From NCBI GenBank assembly GCA_964418835.1, contig CAYQNJ010000003.1, positions 1 to 64,000 of the forward strand: a stretch of 64,000 bases of DNA, written 5' to 3'. Positions 44,344 through 53,184 of the stretch are shown piece after piece. Within the stretch, counting starts at the first letter, position 1; every line of letters begins with the position of its first letter. This stretch comes from UBA9076 sp964418835 (lineage in GTDB: Bacteria > Bacillota_I > Bacilli_A > Erysipelotrichales > Erysipelotrichaceae). Both the position numbers and the translations under genes were made by a program. The notes beneath the pieces are model-generated. The model made no database searches, was not told where the DNA came from, and was given only the letters and a program-made list of their open reading frames with translations.

Positions 44344-45102
44344 ATGGTTACTAATCCTAATATATTACTATACATGTTAAAAGATGACTCTAATGACAAA
44401 TATAGTGAAGAATGGTTTGAAGAAATTTTAAGTATGTATAACGTTACTGATTTAAGTGATTTTAAAGATAGAGTTTTTAAAAAGAACAGTGATGAATATG
44501 AAATATATAAAGTAAATGCAAAGTATAAATATAAAGTCACTTCAACTGGATATAAGAAAGTAAATAACACAAATTATGCGATTACTAAAGATGGTTTTGT
44601 GCCTATATTTGTAAGTGAAAGAATTCCTTATGAAACAAACTATATTAACACAATAAAAGGTGAACTAATAAAGGTTGAAAGTGGTTATTATTTTAATACA
44701 AAAAATGACCAGAATTTTATTAGTTTAGATGAAATAACTGAACAGAAAATATATTTTGAGGCTATTGTTATTCGTACTTATAATGATAAATATGATTTTT
44801 ATACAGAATTTACAGAAAGATGTTATATGTTTGAAGCATTATTTAGTTATTTAAACTCAAAGATTGAACTTGATAATTTATATGGAAATTATGATTTGAT
44901 ATTAAGACCTGGTGTTTATGTTCCTAATAGAGACTTAGAGTTGGGTTTATATGATGTTAGATTAATTGGATCATATGGAAGTATAGATTATAGTGATGAT
45001 GAATATAGTTTTGATATTTATGAAAGTTGGAATAACTTAGAGATAATAAGTAGTTCTAAGTTAATTGTAAATAGTGGTGAATATGGGTTAATTAAAAAGT
45101 AA
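44344..45102 (+). CDS. Unrecognised 252-residue protein
   Basis: A well-formed gene with GGAGGTAGAGT before the ATG and no close family recognised. The N-terminal 60 residues are acidic and helical; the middle is Tyr/Lys-rich beta; the C-terminal 70 residues show a pattern GVYVPNRDLELGLYDV followed by a glycine turn and alternating strands. That pattern resembles the G-x-Y...D-I-x-x-G-x-Y beta-repeat common in Gram-positive surface proteins, but there is no signal peptide here. It is monocistronic or shares a transcript with the CorC-like gene downstream. Confidence 0.7.
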   Translation: MVTNPNILLYMLKDDSNDKYSEEWFEEILSMYNVTDLSDFKDRVFKKNSDEYEIYKVNAKYKYKVTSTGYKKVNNTNYAITKDGFVPIFVSERIPYETNYINTIKGELIKVESGYYFNTKNDQNFISLDEITEQKIYFEAIVIRTYNDKYDFYTEFTERCYMFEALFSYLNSKIELDNLYGNYDLILRPGVYVPNRDLELGLYDVRLIGSYGSIDYSDDEYSFDIYESWNNLEIISSSKLIVNSGEYGLIKK

Positions 45103-45149
45103 TTATGTTATTATGTATATTAAGTAATTAAAGTACTTTGGAGGTAAAT

Positions 45150-46460
45150 TTGGTCACATCGATTTTATGGTTAATAGTTCTTATTGGATTAAATGCATTT
45201 TTTTCAGGTTCTGAAATGGCTTTAATTTCTTTAAATGATAATAAGATAAAACAAATGGCTGAAGATGGTAATAAGAAGGCTATTAAACTAGCCAAACTTT
45301 TAGGTGAACCAAGTAGGTTTTTAGCTACTATTCAAATAGGAATTACTTTAGCAGGTTTCTTAGCTTCTGCATTTGCGGCTGATTCATTTTCAGAACCATT
45401 AATTAATGTTGTAAAGACAATGAATTTAGGTATACCTGAAAATGTATTAAAAGGAATAATAATGTTTGTAATAACTATAATACTTTCATACTTTACTCTT
45501 GTGTTAGGTGAATTAGTGCCTAAACGAGTTGCGATGAAAAAAAGTGAAGAAATAGCTTTTAGTGTTGTAGGTCCTTTATCCATTCTTTCAACCCTTACAA
45601 GTCCTTTTGTAAAATTCCTTACGTTCTCTACTAACTTAGTTGTTAGATTGTTTGGAATAGATCCTAATTCCGATGATGATGAAGTTACTGAAGAAGAAAT
45701 AAGGATGATGGTTGATGTTGGGGAAGAAAAAGGTGCTATTAACTCTAATGAAAAGCAAATGATTAATAATATCTTTGAGTTTAATAATAAAACTGTGGAA
45801 GATGTTATGACTCATAGAACAGAAATGATTAGTTTTTCAAATGAAACAACGTTAGATAATATCTTAAAAGTTGTGAAAGAAAATCAATATTCTAGATATC
45901 CAGTTTATAAAGATAATGTGGATAATATTGTAGGTATATTAAATTCTAAGGATTTAATTCCTTTGGTTAATGATATTAAATCTTTTTCTCTTTCGAAATT
46001 ATTAAGAAAACCTACTTTTGTTCCACTACAAAAGAAGATTAGTGATGTCTTTGTGGACTTACAAAATTCAAATACACATATTGCGGTTGTAATAGATGAG
46101 TATGGAGGTACTGCAGGTATTATTACTATAGAAGACTTATTAGAAGAGATTGTAGGTAATATATTTGATGAATATGACCATGAAGATGATAAGGAAATAA
46201 AACAACTTGATGAAAATAAATACGAAGTTAGTGGAATGATTAGCTTATTGGAATTGAGTAAAGTATTAAACATTGAATTTCCTATTGGTGAGCATGATAC
46301 ATTAAATGGTTTGTTAATTAATTTAATTGGTGGAATACCACCAAAGGGTAAGGTTACTGAAATTACATATAAAAACTTATTAATTCAAACAATTGAAGTT
46401 ACTAATAAAAGAATTGTAAAAGTTTTAATTACAGTAAATGATGAATTAGAAGAAGAGTAA
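45150..46460 (+). CDS. CorC/HlyC-family membrane protein with CBS domains
   Basis: A 436-residue protein: CNNM/DUF21 membrane domain (about 1-190, with SGSEMALISL), two CBS domains (about 205-325; MTHRTEM and GIITIEDLLEEIVG), and a C-terminal CorC_HlyC domain. Such proteins are linked to magnesium or cobalt efflux. TTG 45150 is taken as start because TGGAGG lies six bases before it; the earlier in-frame TTG 45138 overlaps this site. It stands 47 bases after the unknown gene. Confidence 0.88.
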   Translation: MVTSILWLIVLIGLNAFFSGSEMALISLNDNKIKQMAEDGNKKAIKLAKLLGEPSRFLATIQIGITLAGFLASAFAADSFSEPLINVVKTMNLGIPENVLKGIIMFVITIILSYFTLVLGELVPKRVAMKKSEEIAFSVVGPLSILSTLTSPFVKFLTFSTNLVVRLFGIDPNSDDDEVTEEEIRMMVDVGEEKGAINSNEKQMINNIFEFNNKTVEDVMTHRTEMISFSNETTLDNILKVVKENQYSRYPVYKDNVDNIVGILNSKDLIPLVNDIKSFSLSKLLRKPTFVPLQKKISDVFVDLQNSNTHIAVVIDEYGGTAGIITIEDLLEEIVGNIFDEYDHEDDKEIKQLDENKYEVSGMISLLELSKVLNIEFPIGEHDTLNGLLINLIGGIPPKGKVTEITYKNLLIQTIEVTNKRIVKVLITVNDELEEE

Positions 46461-46510
46461 TTAATGTAAAACTAAAGTTTTAGTTTTATAATAAAAGAGT
46501 GGAGGTTTCC

Positions 46511-47590
46511 ATGAATTTAAAATATGAAAAGAAAAAAGAATTTATAGTTAACTCTATATATTTGGTAATAATTGGATTGATTGTGTATTTTACTTTGAAG
46601 TATGGCTTAAGCATGATAAGCCCTTTTGTGTTTGCGTTTATCATATCTTATGTATTACAAGGACCAGCTAGATATATTAGTAGTAAAATAAGTATAAAGC
46701 AAAAGTATGTCGCTATCATACTAGTAGTATTATTTTTTGGGACTATAGGTATATTATTTTCTTTGGTGGGTATTAATGTAATTTCTATGCTTACAAACTT
46801 ATTTACAAATCTACCAAAAAACTATCAAACTCAAATTGAACCATTATTGAATTCATTGTTTGATGGAATAGAGAAAACAATGATAGGTTTAGATGCAAAT
46901 GTGGTTAGCGCTATTAATACTGGCTTTGATCAAATTGTAAATTCATTAGGTGATAATATTTCTAATTTATCCTTATCTTTAGTCACTTCATTATCTAGTC
47001 TAGCATCATCATTACCTTCATTTTTAATTAAAACATTATTAATGATTATTAGTACATTCTTTATTGCGGCAGATTTTGAAAATATTACTGGATTTATTAC
47101 TAGACAGTTTTCTGATGGTGTTAATGATGTCCTTACAATAATTAAGCATTATATCATTAACACATTGTTTGTTGTCATTAAATCTTATATTTTGATTATG
47201 ACTATTACATTTATTGAACTTTCAATTGGTTTAAGCATTATTGGTGTTAAAAATGCGATAATAATTGCATTTGTAATTGCTATTTTTGATATATTACCTG
47301 TTCTTGGTACTGGTGGAGTTATGATACCTTGGGCAATAATTACACTTATTCAAGGTAATATTACTTTAGGTATTGAGTTAGGTGTACTTTATATAATAGT
47401 AACTGTTATTAGAAATATAATAGAACCGAGAATAGTTGGTGGACAATTAGGTCTACATCCAATAGTTACATTAATAAGTATGTTTGTGGGTACATCATTA
47501 TTTGGAGTTATGGGATTATTTGGTTTTCCAATAGCTTTATCATTATTAAAGTATTTAAATGATAGAGGAACATTGAAATTATTTAAATAA
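46511..47590 (+). CDS. AI-2E-type membrane transporter (YtvI/PerM family)
   Basis: A 359-residue membrane protein with about 7-8 helices and the family motif DILPVLGTGGVMIPWA near residues 258-273, followed by EPRIVGGQLGLHP. Members include the sporulation protein YtvI, sodium/proton antiporters and a putative AI-2 exporter, so substrate is unclear. ATG 46511 is preferred to GTG 46499 because GTGGAGG is the ribosome site. Confidence 0.87.
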   Translation: MNLKYEKKKEFIVNSIYLVIIGLIVYFTLKYGLSMISPFVFAFIISYVLQGPARYISSKISIKQKYVAIILVVLFFGTIGILFSLVGINVISMLTNLFTNLPKNYQTQIEPLLNSLFDGIEKTMIGLDANVVSAINTGFDQIVNSLGDNISNLSLSLVTSLSSLASSLPSFLIKTLLMIISTFFIAADFENITGFITRQFSDGVNDVLTIIKHYIINTLFVVIKSYILIMTITFIELSIGLSIIGVKNAIIIAFVIAIFDILPVLGTGGVMIPWAIITLIQGNITLGIELGVLYIIVTVIRNIIEPRIVGGQLGLHPIVTLISMFVGTSLFGVMGLFGFPIALSLLKYLNDRGTLKLFK

Positions 47591-47659
47591 ACATGGTTTA
47601 CTATTGTTTTAATATTGAAATAGAAATAAAATATAAGTAATAGATAGTCGGAGTAGATT

Positions 47660-48022
47660 ATGGGAAAATTTGAAATTAAAGAAACAAAAACTGGTTTTAA
47701 ATTTGATTTGCTTGCAACAAATGGTCAAGTAGTAGCATCTTCACAAGTTTATGCAAATTTAAAGACATGTAAGAATGGAATTGAAAGTGTAAAAGTTAAT
47801 GCACCAATTGCGCCAATTGAAGATCAAACTAAAGAAGGATATGTATCAGAAAAAAATCCAAAGTTTGAAGTGTTTGTGGATAAAGCAGAAGAAATTAGAT
47901 TCAGACTTAAAGCAAAGAATGGTCAAATAATAGCGACTAGTGAAGGATACAAAACTTTAAAGAATTGCTTAAATGGTATTGAATCAGTTAAGAAAAACGC
48001 TCCAGAAGCAGAAGTAATCTAA
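47660..48022 (+). CDS. Tandem DUF1508 (YegP-like) protein
   Basis: A 120-residue protein made of two DUF1508 repeats (about 3-50 and 66-115). Each has the pattern FKFDLLATNGQVVASS / IRFRLKAKNGQIIATS followed by KTCKNGIESVK / KNCLNGIESVK. E. coli YegP has the same two-repeat layout; function is unproven. CGGAG lies 10 bases before the ATG and a terminator follows. Confidence 0.92.
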   Translation: MGKFEIKETKTGFKFDLLATNGQVVASSQVYANLKTCKNGIESVKVNAPIAPIEDQTKEGYVSEKNPKFEVFVDKAEEIRFRLKAKNGQIIATSEGYKTLKNCLNGIESVKKNAPEAEVI

Positions 48023-48044
48023 ATCACCTTAGGGTGATTTTTTT
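48021..48044 (+). terminator. Rho-independent terminator
   Basis: AAATCACC pairs with GGTGATTT, followed by a T-run. It overlaps the DUF1508 stop. Confidence 0.85.
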
Positions 48045-48101
48045 CTTTTGAAAATATCTTTTATCGTAGTCATCGTTTATGTAATCAAGGAGGTATTGAT
48101 T

Positions 48102-48233
48102 ATGGGATTTCCAAAAGATTTTTTATGGGGTGGAGTAACAGCAGCAAATCAATGTAAAGGTGGTATCTATTTTGGTAAGTGCACCTTTAGGTGCATTTCT
48201 AATAGATTTAAACTTATAAGAAAATGTTGGTAA
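48102..48233 (+). pseudogene. 5' remnant of a GH1 6-phospho-beta-glucosidase
   Basis: AAGGAGGTATTGATT followed by ATG encodes GFPKDFLWGGVTAANQCKGG, the canonical N-terminus of bglA-type 6-phospho-beta-glucosidases. After about 20 codons the homology ends abruptly and an unrelated 20-residue tail leads to a stop. A hairpin lies at the junction. About 440 codons are missing, so an internal deletion has removed the gene but left its translation start intact. It differs from the full-length GH1 at 16295 (FLFGSAISGPQ), so it is a remnant of a second enzyme. Confidence 0.8.
48177..48198 (+). other. Hairpin at the GH1 remnant junction
   Basis: TGCACC (48180-48185), loop TTTA, GGTGCA (48190-48195), then TTTCTAAT. 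It may be the terminator of the deleted gene brought next to its 5' end. Confidence 0.55.
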
Positions 48234-48281
48234 AGCATACCTAAAATAAAGTGATAGAATTAAATTATGGAGGGTATTAAT

Positions 48282-49391
48282 ATGTTGTCAAACTCTAAAT
48301 TAGGCTTTGGTTTAATGCGTTTACCAAAGGATGAAAGTGGAAGTATTGAATTAAAAGAAGTAAATAGAATGGTTGATTCATTTATGGAAGCGGGTTTTAA
48401 TTATTTTGATACTGCATATGCGTATGATGGTAGTGAAGTCGCAATGAGAAGTGCACTTGTCAAAAGGTATGATAGGGATTCTTATACAATCGCAGATAAA
48501 CTTCCAGGTTGGTCAATAAATAAGCAAGAAGATGTTGAAAGAATATTTAATGAGTCTTTAGAAAGATGTGGAGTAGACTACTTTGATTATTATTTAATAC
48601 ATAGTGTTGAAGGTGGTAACTACGGAACATATCAAAAATATAACTGTTTTGAATTTGTGTCTGAAATGAAAAAACAAGGAAAAGTAAAGTATATGGGATT
48701 TTCATTTCATGATAGTCCTGAGTTATTAGATAAAGTATTAACTGATCATCCTGAAGTTGATTTTGTACAACTTCAAATAAATTATTTAGATATGGAAAAT
48801 GGTGTTATTCAATCTAGAGGTAATTATGAAGTTGTAAGAAAACATAACAAACCAATTATAGTAATGGAACCTATTAAAGGTGGAACTCTTGCTTCTTTTC
48901 CAAAGGATGTAGAGAAAATTATGAAAGATTATCATAATGATAAATCTATAGCTTCTTGGGCTTTAAGGTATGTTGGTTCTCTTGATGGAGTTATGACTAT
49001 ACTTTCAGGTATGTCTAATGAAGAACAAATGAATGATAACTTAGAAACAATGAAGAACTTTATACCATTAAATGATGAAGAAAATTCTATAATAGAAGAA
49101 GTTAAACATAAACTAAGAGCATATCCTACTATTGCATGTACATCTTGTAGGTATTGTGTTGAAGGATGTCCTATGAATATACTTATACCTGACTTATTTA
49201 CAGCTTATAATAGTGCACAAACATATGGAAAAAGTTCTAGATATAAAAACTATTATAATAATCATATTAAGGATGGTAATAATCCAGCAAGTGCTTGTAT
49301 AGAATGTGGGGCATGTGAATCTGTTTGTCCTCAACACCTTACAATTATTGATTATTTAAAAGATGTTTCAGAACTATTTGATAGTAAATAA
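48282..49391 (+). CDS. Aldo/keto reductase with C-terminal [4Fe-4S] ferredoxin domain
   Basis: A 369-residue oxidoreductase. The N-terminal aldo/keto-reductase barrel has FDTAYAYDGSE (Asp/Tyr) and a Lys region. From about 285 a two-cluster ferredoxin domain follows with CTSCRYCVEGCP and CIECGACESVCP. Such fusions are common in anaerobic Firmicutes and may use ferredoxin electrons; substrate unknown. ATG 48282 is chosen because GGAGGG precedes it. Confidence 0.9.
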   Translation: MLSNSKLGFGLMRLPKDESGSIELKEVNRMVDSFMEAGFNYFDTAYAYDGSEVAMRSALVKRYDRDSYTIADKLPGWSINKQEDVERIFNESLERCGVDYFDYYLIHSVEGGNYGTYQKYNCFEFVSEMKKQGKVKYMGFSFHDSPELLDKVLTDHPEVDFVQLQINYLDMENGVIQSRGNYEVVRKHNKPIIVMEPIKGGTLASFPKDVEKIMKDYHNDKSIASWALRYVGSLDGVMTILSGMSNEEQMNDNLETMKNFIPLNDEENSIIEEVKHKLRAYPTIACTSCRYCVEGCPMNILIPDLFTAYNSAQTYGKSSRYKNYYNNHIKDGNNPASACIECGACESVCPQHLTIIDYLKDVSELFDSK

Positions 49392-49396
49392 TGTAA

Positions 49397-49424
49397 AAAA
49401 AAGGAACTACATAAGTTCCTTTTA
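49397..49424 (+). terminator. Terminator of the ferredoxin-type aldo/keto reductase gene
   Basis: AAGGAACT (49401-49408) pairs with AGTTCCTT (49414-49421) with flanking A- and T-runs. Confidence 0.7.
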
Positions 49425-49431
49425 AAAATAA

Positions 49432-49453
49432 AAAAGCCTTTTATAAGGCTTTT
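49432..49453 (-). terminator. Terminator of tRNA-Leu (minus strand)
   Basis: On the minus strand AAAAGCCTT, loop, AAGGCTTTT is followed by a long T-rich run. It lies 11 bases after the tRNA. Confidence 0.75.
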
Positions 49454-49463
49454 GTTTTAAATA

Positions 49464-49548
49464 TGGTGCGCGTGAAGGGACTTGAACCCCCATGCCGTAA
49501 GGCGCTAGATCCTAAGTCTAGTGCGTCTGCCAATTTCGCCACACGCGC
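49464..49548 (-). tRNA. tRNA-Leu (anticodon UAG)
   Basis: An 85-base class II tRNA. Acceptor GCGCGTG/CACGCGC, anticodon stem CTAGA/TCTAG with loop CTTAGGA giving UAG, a long variable arm (GCCTTACGGC), T-loop TTCAAGT, discriminator A and encoded CCA. It reads CUA and other CUN codons. Confidence 0.95.
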
Positions 49549-49619
49549 AAATTTAGTGCCTACATATTATAGCAACACTAAATTAAAAATGCAATAGCGA
49601 AATTGTTATAATTAGATAA

Positions 49620-50582
49620 CTATAAAGCTCCTACTATTTTATGTGGTTCATATAACTCTTCTAAGAAATTTATATCTTCATTAGTTAGATTTACATCAAG
49701 TGCTTTTACAGAATCATCTAGATAAATTGATTTAGTTGCGCCTATTATTGGAGATGTTACTCCTTTTGCAAATTGCCAAGCTAATGCAATTTGAGTCATA
49801 CTCACACCATATTTATCCGCAATTTCTTTAACTCTTCTTGATATTTTTATGTCAGAGTCTATTGTACTATCATATTTTTTTATTGCAGTCACATCTGTTT
49901 TGTTTCTTAAAGTGTCTGCATCCCACTCTCTTGATAATCTTCCTGCAGCTAAAGGGCTATAAGGAGTTAATGAAACGCCCATTTGTTTACATATAGGAAT
50001 AAGTTCTCTTTCATCTTCTCTATAAAGTAAGTTGTAATGATTTTGCATTGAAACAAATTTTGTAAGATTATTTTTTTCAGCGATCATCTGCATGTTATTA
50101 AACTGATATCCATACATTGCAGAAGCACCGATAGCTCTTACTTTTCCTGATTTTACTAGACTATCTAAAGCTTGCATTGTTTCAAGGATTGGAGTGTTAT
50201 AGTCAAATCTATGTATTATATATAAATCAATATAATCTGTTTGTAATCTTTTTAAAGAACCTTCCACTTCTCTTAAAATAGCTTCCTTACTAAGATTTCC
50301 TTCATTAAAATAGACCTTAGTCGCAATAACTACTTTATCTCTAGGTACTCCTAGATTAATTAATGACTGACTTAGATATTCTTCACTAGTTCCTGCAGAA
50401 TATGTATTTGCTGTATCAAAGAAATTAATTCCTAAATCTAATGCATGAGAAACTATGCTTTGGGTTTCACTTTGGTTTAATGTCCATGCATGCATCTTAC
50501 TTGCTGGATCTCCAAAACTCATACAACCCAAACAAAAACTAGAAACTTCGATGTCAGTATTACCTAATTTTACATATTTCAT
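49620..50582 (-). CDS. Aldo/keto reductase
   Basis: A 320-residue NADPH-dependent reductase of the YajO/IolS-like group. FFDTANTYSAGTSEEYL holds the Asp and Tyr, and the Lys/His of the active site follow (VIATKVYF, LYIIHRFD). ATG 50582 is chosen from AAGGAAAATTATT upstream. The start overlaps the flavodoxin stop by four bases (ATGA on the minus strand), so both are one operon. Substrate unknown. Confidence 0.9.
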   Translation of the reverse strand: MKYVKLGNTDIEVSSFCLGCMSFGDPASKMHAWTLNQSETQSIVSHALDLGINFFDTANTYSAGTSEEYLSQSLINLGVPRDKVVIATKVYFNEGNLSKEAILREVEGSLKRLQTDYIDLYIIHRFDYNTPILETMQALDSLVKSGKVRAIGASAMYGYQFNNMQMIAEKNNLTKFVSMQNHYNLLYREDERELIPICKQMGVSLTPYSPLAAGRLSREWDADTLRNKTDVTAIKKYDSTIDSDIKISRRVKEIADKYGVSMTQIALAWQFAKGVTSPIIGATKSIYLDDSVKALDVNLTNEDINFLEELYEPHKIVGAL

Positions 50583-51100
50583 AATAATTTTCCTTTCTTT
50601 AACCAACTAATTATTTGGTCTTTACAATGTAATACGTTAGAACCATATATTGGTAATCCATCTAATACTTTTGCGTTAGTACAAATCTTTTTAATATCAC
50701 TAACACTATTTCCCATACCACTACCCTCATGTGTACATAATGGTAGTATGGTTTTATTAGAAAAATTTTTATTTTCTAAAAATGTCCACACAGGCATTGG
50801 CATAGTAGACCACCAATTTGGGTAAGCTAAAATAATAATATCGAAAGAACTTATATCAATATCATTAACTATTTCTGGTCTATAATTATTTCTCTTTTCA
50901 TCTTTTGCTTGTTTTACACATTCATTATAACTATATGGGTATTTATCCTTTTCTTCTATTTCAAATAAAACACCATTAGTTAATTCTTGAATTGTTTCAC
51001 ATACAATTTCTGTATTACCTTTATTAAGATTAATTAGTTTCCCATCTTTCCAGTTTTCACCTTTGTGGGAGAAGTAAGTAATAAGAATCTTATTGTTCAT
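50579..51100 (-). CDS. Flavodoxin-like protein
   Basis: A 173-residue protein with the flavodoxin FMN-binding start ITYFSHKGENW, the ILAYPNWWSTMPMPVWTFL stretch that packs on the flavin, and THEGSGMGNS late. Such NADPH-quinone or nitro-reductase-type flavodoxins often sit beside aldo/keto reductases. ATG 51100, with AAGGAT upstream, is preferred to GTG 51109. Stop is TGA. Confidence 0.88.
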   Translation of the reverse strand: MNNKILITYFSHKGENWKDGKLINLNKGNTEIVCETIQELTNGVLFEIEEKDKYPYSYNECVKQAKDEKRNNYRPEIVNDIDISSFDIIILAYPNWWSTMPMPVWTFLENKNFSNKTILPLCTHEGSGMGNSVSDIKKICTNAKVLDGLPIYGSNVLHCKDQIISWLKKGKLL

Positions 51101-51142
51101 AATTATCACATCCTTACTTATATTATATTTTTTTATCTGAAA

Positions 51143-52069
51143 CTAATTTTTAGAAATAAAATCAATAATACTTTCCTTTATATATTCAATGTTTGAATCA
51201 TCAAATATTGTGTCTTTAGATGTATGTATTCTATTTAGATAATATCCAAATAAATAGTTTTTCTTTAAAGCTGCTACTCCAATTCCATTTTCAAAATTCA
51301 AATTATCAGAAGGATAGAAAGCTTTTTTATTGTCGTAGTATAATAAGTTTTTATTATATTTTTCTAAATTTAATTCGAAACTTTTTGAAAGACTCTTATT
51401 TTCTTCAAAGAACTTTTTCTTTGAAACAAGTAATAGATTATCTCCATCAGAAACACAATCAAAGTTTATTAACAATTTATTTTGCATGATATTTTTATAG
51501 TTGTTTTTAAAAGCTGATGATCCTAATAATCCTATTTCCTCATTATCAAAAAACACAAAACAAACTTCATCTTTTTTATCTTCAGGTATACTGCTTATTA
51601 ATTCTAATAAAGTTATAATCCCTGATGTATTATCGTTTACGGTATGTTTATTACTAAATCCTGCAAGCATTTGTATTATAAAAGCCCAAAAGAATATAGA
51701 AGATAATTTTTGAATTAGACCTGCATCTTTAATTATAAATGTTAGTATTACTGCAAACAATGAATTGATTAAAACTATTAGTATAAGTAAAAATAACTGA
51801 TAAACGATATACCAAAACAAACTTAATGGAGTTAAAAAATTAGGAAAAGGCATCCAAGCACATGTATCATAATGTGCCCCAAATACATATTTTGCCTTAT
51901 AAATATCTCCAACAATTATATTTTTATTCTTTATAACCATACCCAGTGTTTCTAAGTACACAGGATAACCTTTTTCTTCACTTATCTTTTTTACATAGTC
52001 AAAGAATTCTTGTTTTTGTTTAGAAGATCTTCTAACTTGTAAGTTATTCAAAATATAATCTTTATGCAT
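51143..52069 (-). CDS. M28-family metallopeptidase with a membrane segment inside the catalytic domain
   Basis: A 308-residue zinc aminopeptidase-like protein. Zinc ligands are GAHYDT near residue 85, VNDNTSG near 155, and FDNEEIGLLGS near 185. Between the first and second of these lie two or three hydrophobic helices (about 98-145), which are not part of normal soluble M28 enzymes. It should therefore be tethered to the membrane. It has no signal peptide. Monocistronic on the minus strand. Confidence 0.82.
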   Translation of the reverse strand: MHKDYILNNLQVRRSSKQKQEFFDYVKKISEEKGYPVYLETLGMVIKNKNIIVGDIYKAKYVFGAHYDTCAWMPFPNFLTPLSLFWYIVYQLFLLILIVLINSLFAVILTFIIKDAGLIQKLSSIFFWAFIIQMLAGFSNKHTVNDNTSGIITLLELISSIPEDKKDEVCFVFFDNEEIGLLGSSAFKNNYKNIMQNKLLINFDCVSDGDNLLLVSKKKFFEENKSLSKSFELNLEKYNKNLLYYDNKKAFYPSDNLNFENGIGVAALKKNYLFGYYLNRIHTSKDTIFDDSNIEYIKESIIDFISKN

Positions 52070-52159
52070 AAATATCTCCTAATTAAAATTATACAATATT
52101 AAGGTAATATTAATGTTAAATTTATTTATTAATATTATAATTAGGATGAGGTGATTACT

Positions 52160-52441
52160 ATGACTAAAAGCATTGAAAGGTTAAATGAAATGGAATTGCT
52201 ATATAAAGAAGTTAAGAAAGATAATAAAGAACTTAAAAAATTTTTAAAGTTTTTTAAAATGATGGATAAAAATAGTGCTAAACTTGCCAAATACTATCAT
52301 AATGATTGGTTAAAAGACATAGAAAAAACAGAAATTATTAATGAAATTACAAATCAAGATTCTATATATGAAGAATTAGTGGATCAAGATGTATCTATTA
52401 GAAAGTTAATCAAGCTATGTGCTGATTATATAAATAAATAA
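52160..52441 (+). CDS. DUF4298-type small helical protein
   Basis: A 93-residue charged, mostly helical protein. KYYHNDWLKDIEKTE in the middle resembles the family pattern YY..dW..D. Function unknown. ATG 52160 is preferred to GTG 52151 since GATGAGGTGA precedes it. One base separates its stop from the FNR-like gene, so it shares that transcript. Confidence 0.75.
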   Translation: MTKSIERLNEMELLYKEVKKDNKELKKFLKFFKMMDKNSAKLAKYYHNDWLKDIEKTEIINEITNQDSIYEELVDQDVSIRKLIKLCADYINK

Positions 52442-52442
52442 T

Positions 52443-53120
52443 ATGGAAAATTGTGGTTGCCATGAAAGTTTATGTACTTTAAACATTCCATTATTTAAAA
52501 ACTTAGACTTAGACATCCAACAAAGACTTGTGGATAAGTCATTACATACTGATAAAAATAGAGAAGATATTCTTTTAAATGAAGAAGATGAAGTGAGTTC
52601 AATATTTATCATCAGAGAAGGCAGAGTTAAATTAAACAAATACGATAAAGAAGGTAAAGAGTACATATTAGATATTCTTCATGATGGAGATACAATAGGA
52701 GAAGAGTTAATAGAAGAAGGCTTAATTTCTCCATATAATGCAATATGTATTACCAATGTAAAAATATGTGAAATAAAGATTAATGACCTTTTAGATATCT
52801 TTAAAGAAAACCCTGAATCCGCATGGAATTTAATTAAAGTACTAACCAAAAAACTAAACCAAGCAAACAAAAACTTAGAGTTACTTCATGAAAATGATGC
52901 GATGAATAGAATAGTTCAATTCTTTATTGATAGATTCGATAGATTAAAATCTAATGAACTATCATTAACAATAGATGATATTGCGGGTAGTATTAACCTT
53001 AGAAGGGAAACAGTAAGTAGAAAGATAAGTGAACTTCAAGGTATGGGACTAATAAAACGTGAAGGACATAAGAGTATTTTTATAAATGATATTAATTTAT
53101 TAAAAAACTATGAAAATTGA
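52443..53120 (+). CDS. CRP/FNR-family regulator with N-terminal cysteines
   Basis: A 225-residue regulator: N-terminal cysteine cluster (Cys4, Cys6, Cys11), cyclic-nucleotide-binding-like beta-roll (about 15-125), dimer helix (about 130-155), and a C-terminal HTH. The recognition helix carries E-T-V-S-R, the FNR-type E..SR signature that reads TTGAT half-sites. The cysteines suggest an iron-sulphur or thiol sensor of oxygen or nitric oxide. Its TGA stop lies inside a perfect FNR box that precedes the hemerythrin gene. Confidence 0.9.
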   Translation: MENCGCHESLCTLNIPLFKNLDLDIQQRLVDKSLHTDKNREDILLNEEDEVSSIFIIREGRVKLNKYDKEGKEYILDILHDGDTIGEELIEEGLISPYNAICITNVKICEIKINDLLDIFKENPESAWNLIKVLTKKLNQANKNLELLHENDAMNRIVQFFIDRFDRLKSNELSLTIDDIAGSINLRRETVSRKISELQGMGLIKREGHKSIFINDINLLKNYEN

Positions 53121-53130
53121 TTCAAATCAA
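53117..53130 (+). promoter_or_regulatory. FNR box and class II promoter of the hemerythrin operon
   Basis: TTGATTCAAATCAA is a perfect TTGAT-N4-ATCAA site (centre 53123.5) and overlaps the regulator's own stop codon. A TATATT-like -10 at about 53153-53158 predicts a start near 53165, placing the site at about -41.5, the standard activator position. AACTTGT/ACAAGTT arms flank the -10. Confidence 0.75.
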
Positions 53131-53184
53131 TTTAATACCTCCTTAAACTTGTTATATTTTAGATACAAGTTGAGGAGGTATTTT

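Noticed and set aside
48048..48101. Extra N-terminal segment in front of the GH1 remnant starting at 48048.
   Set aside because: It would begin in the terminator T-run, and the strong ribosome site belongs to the ATG at 48102.
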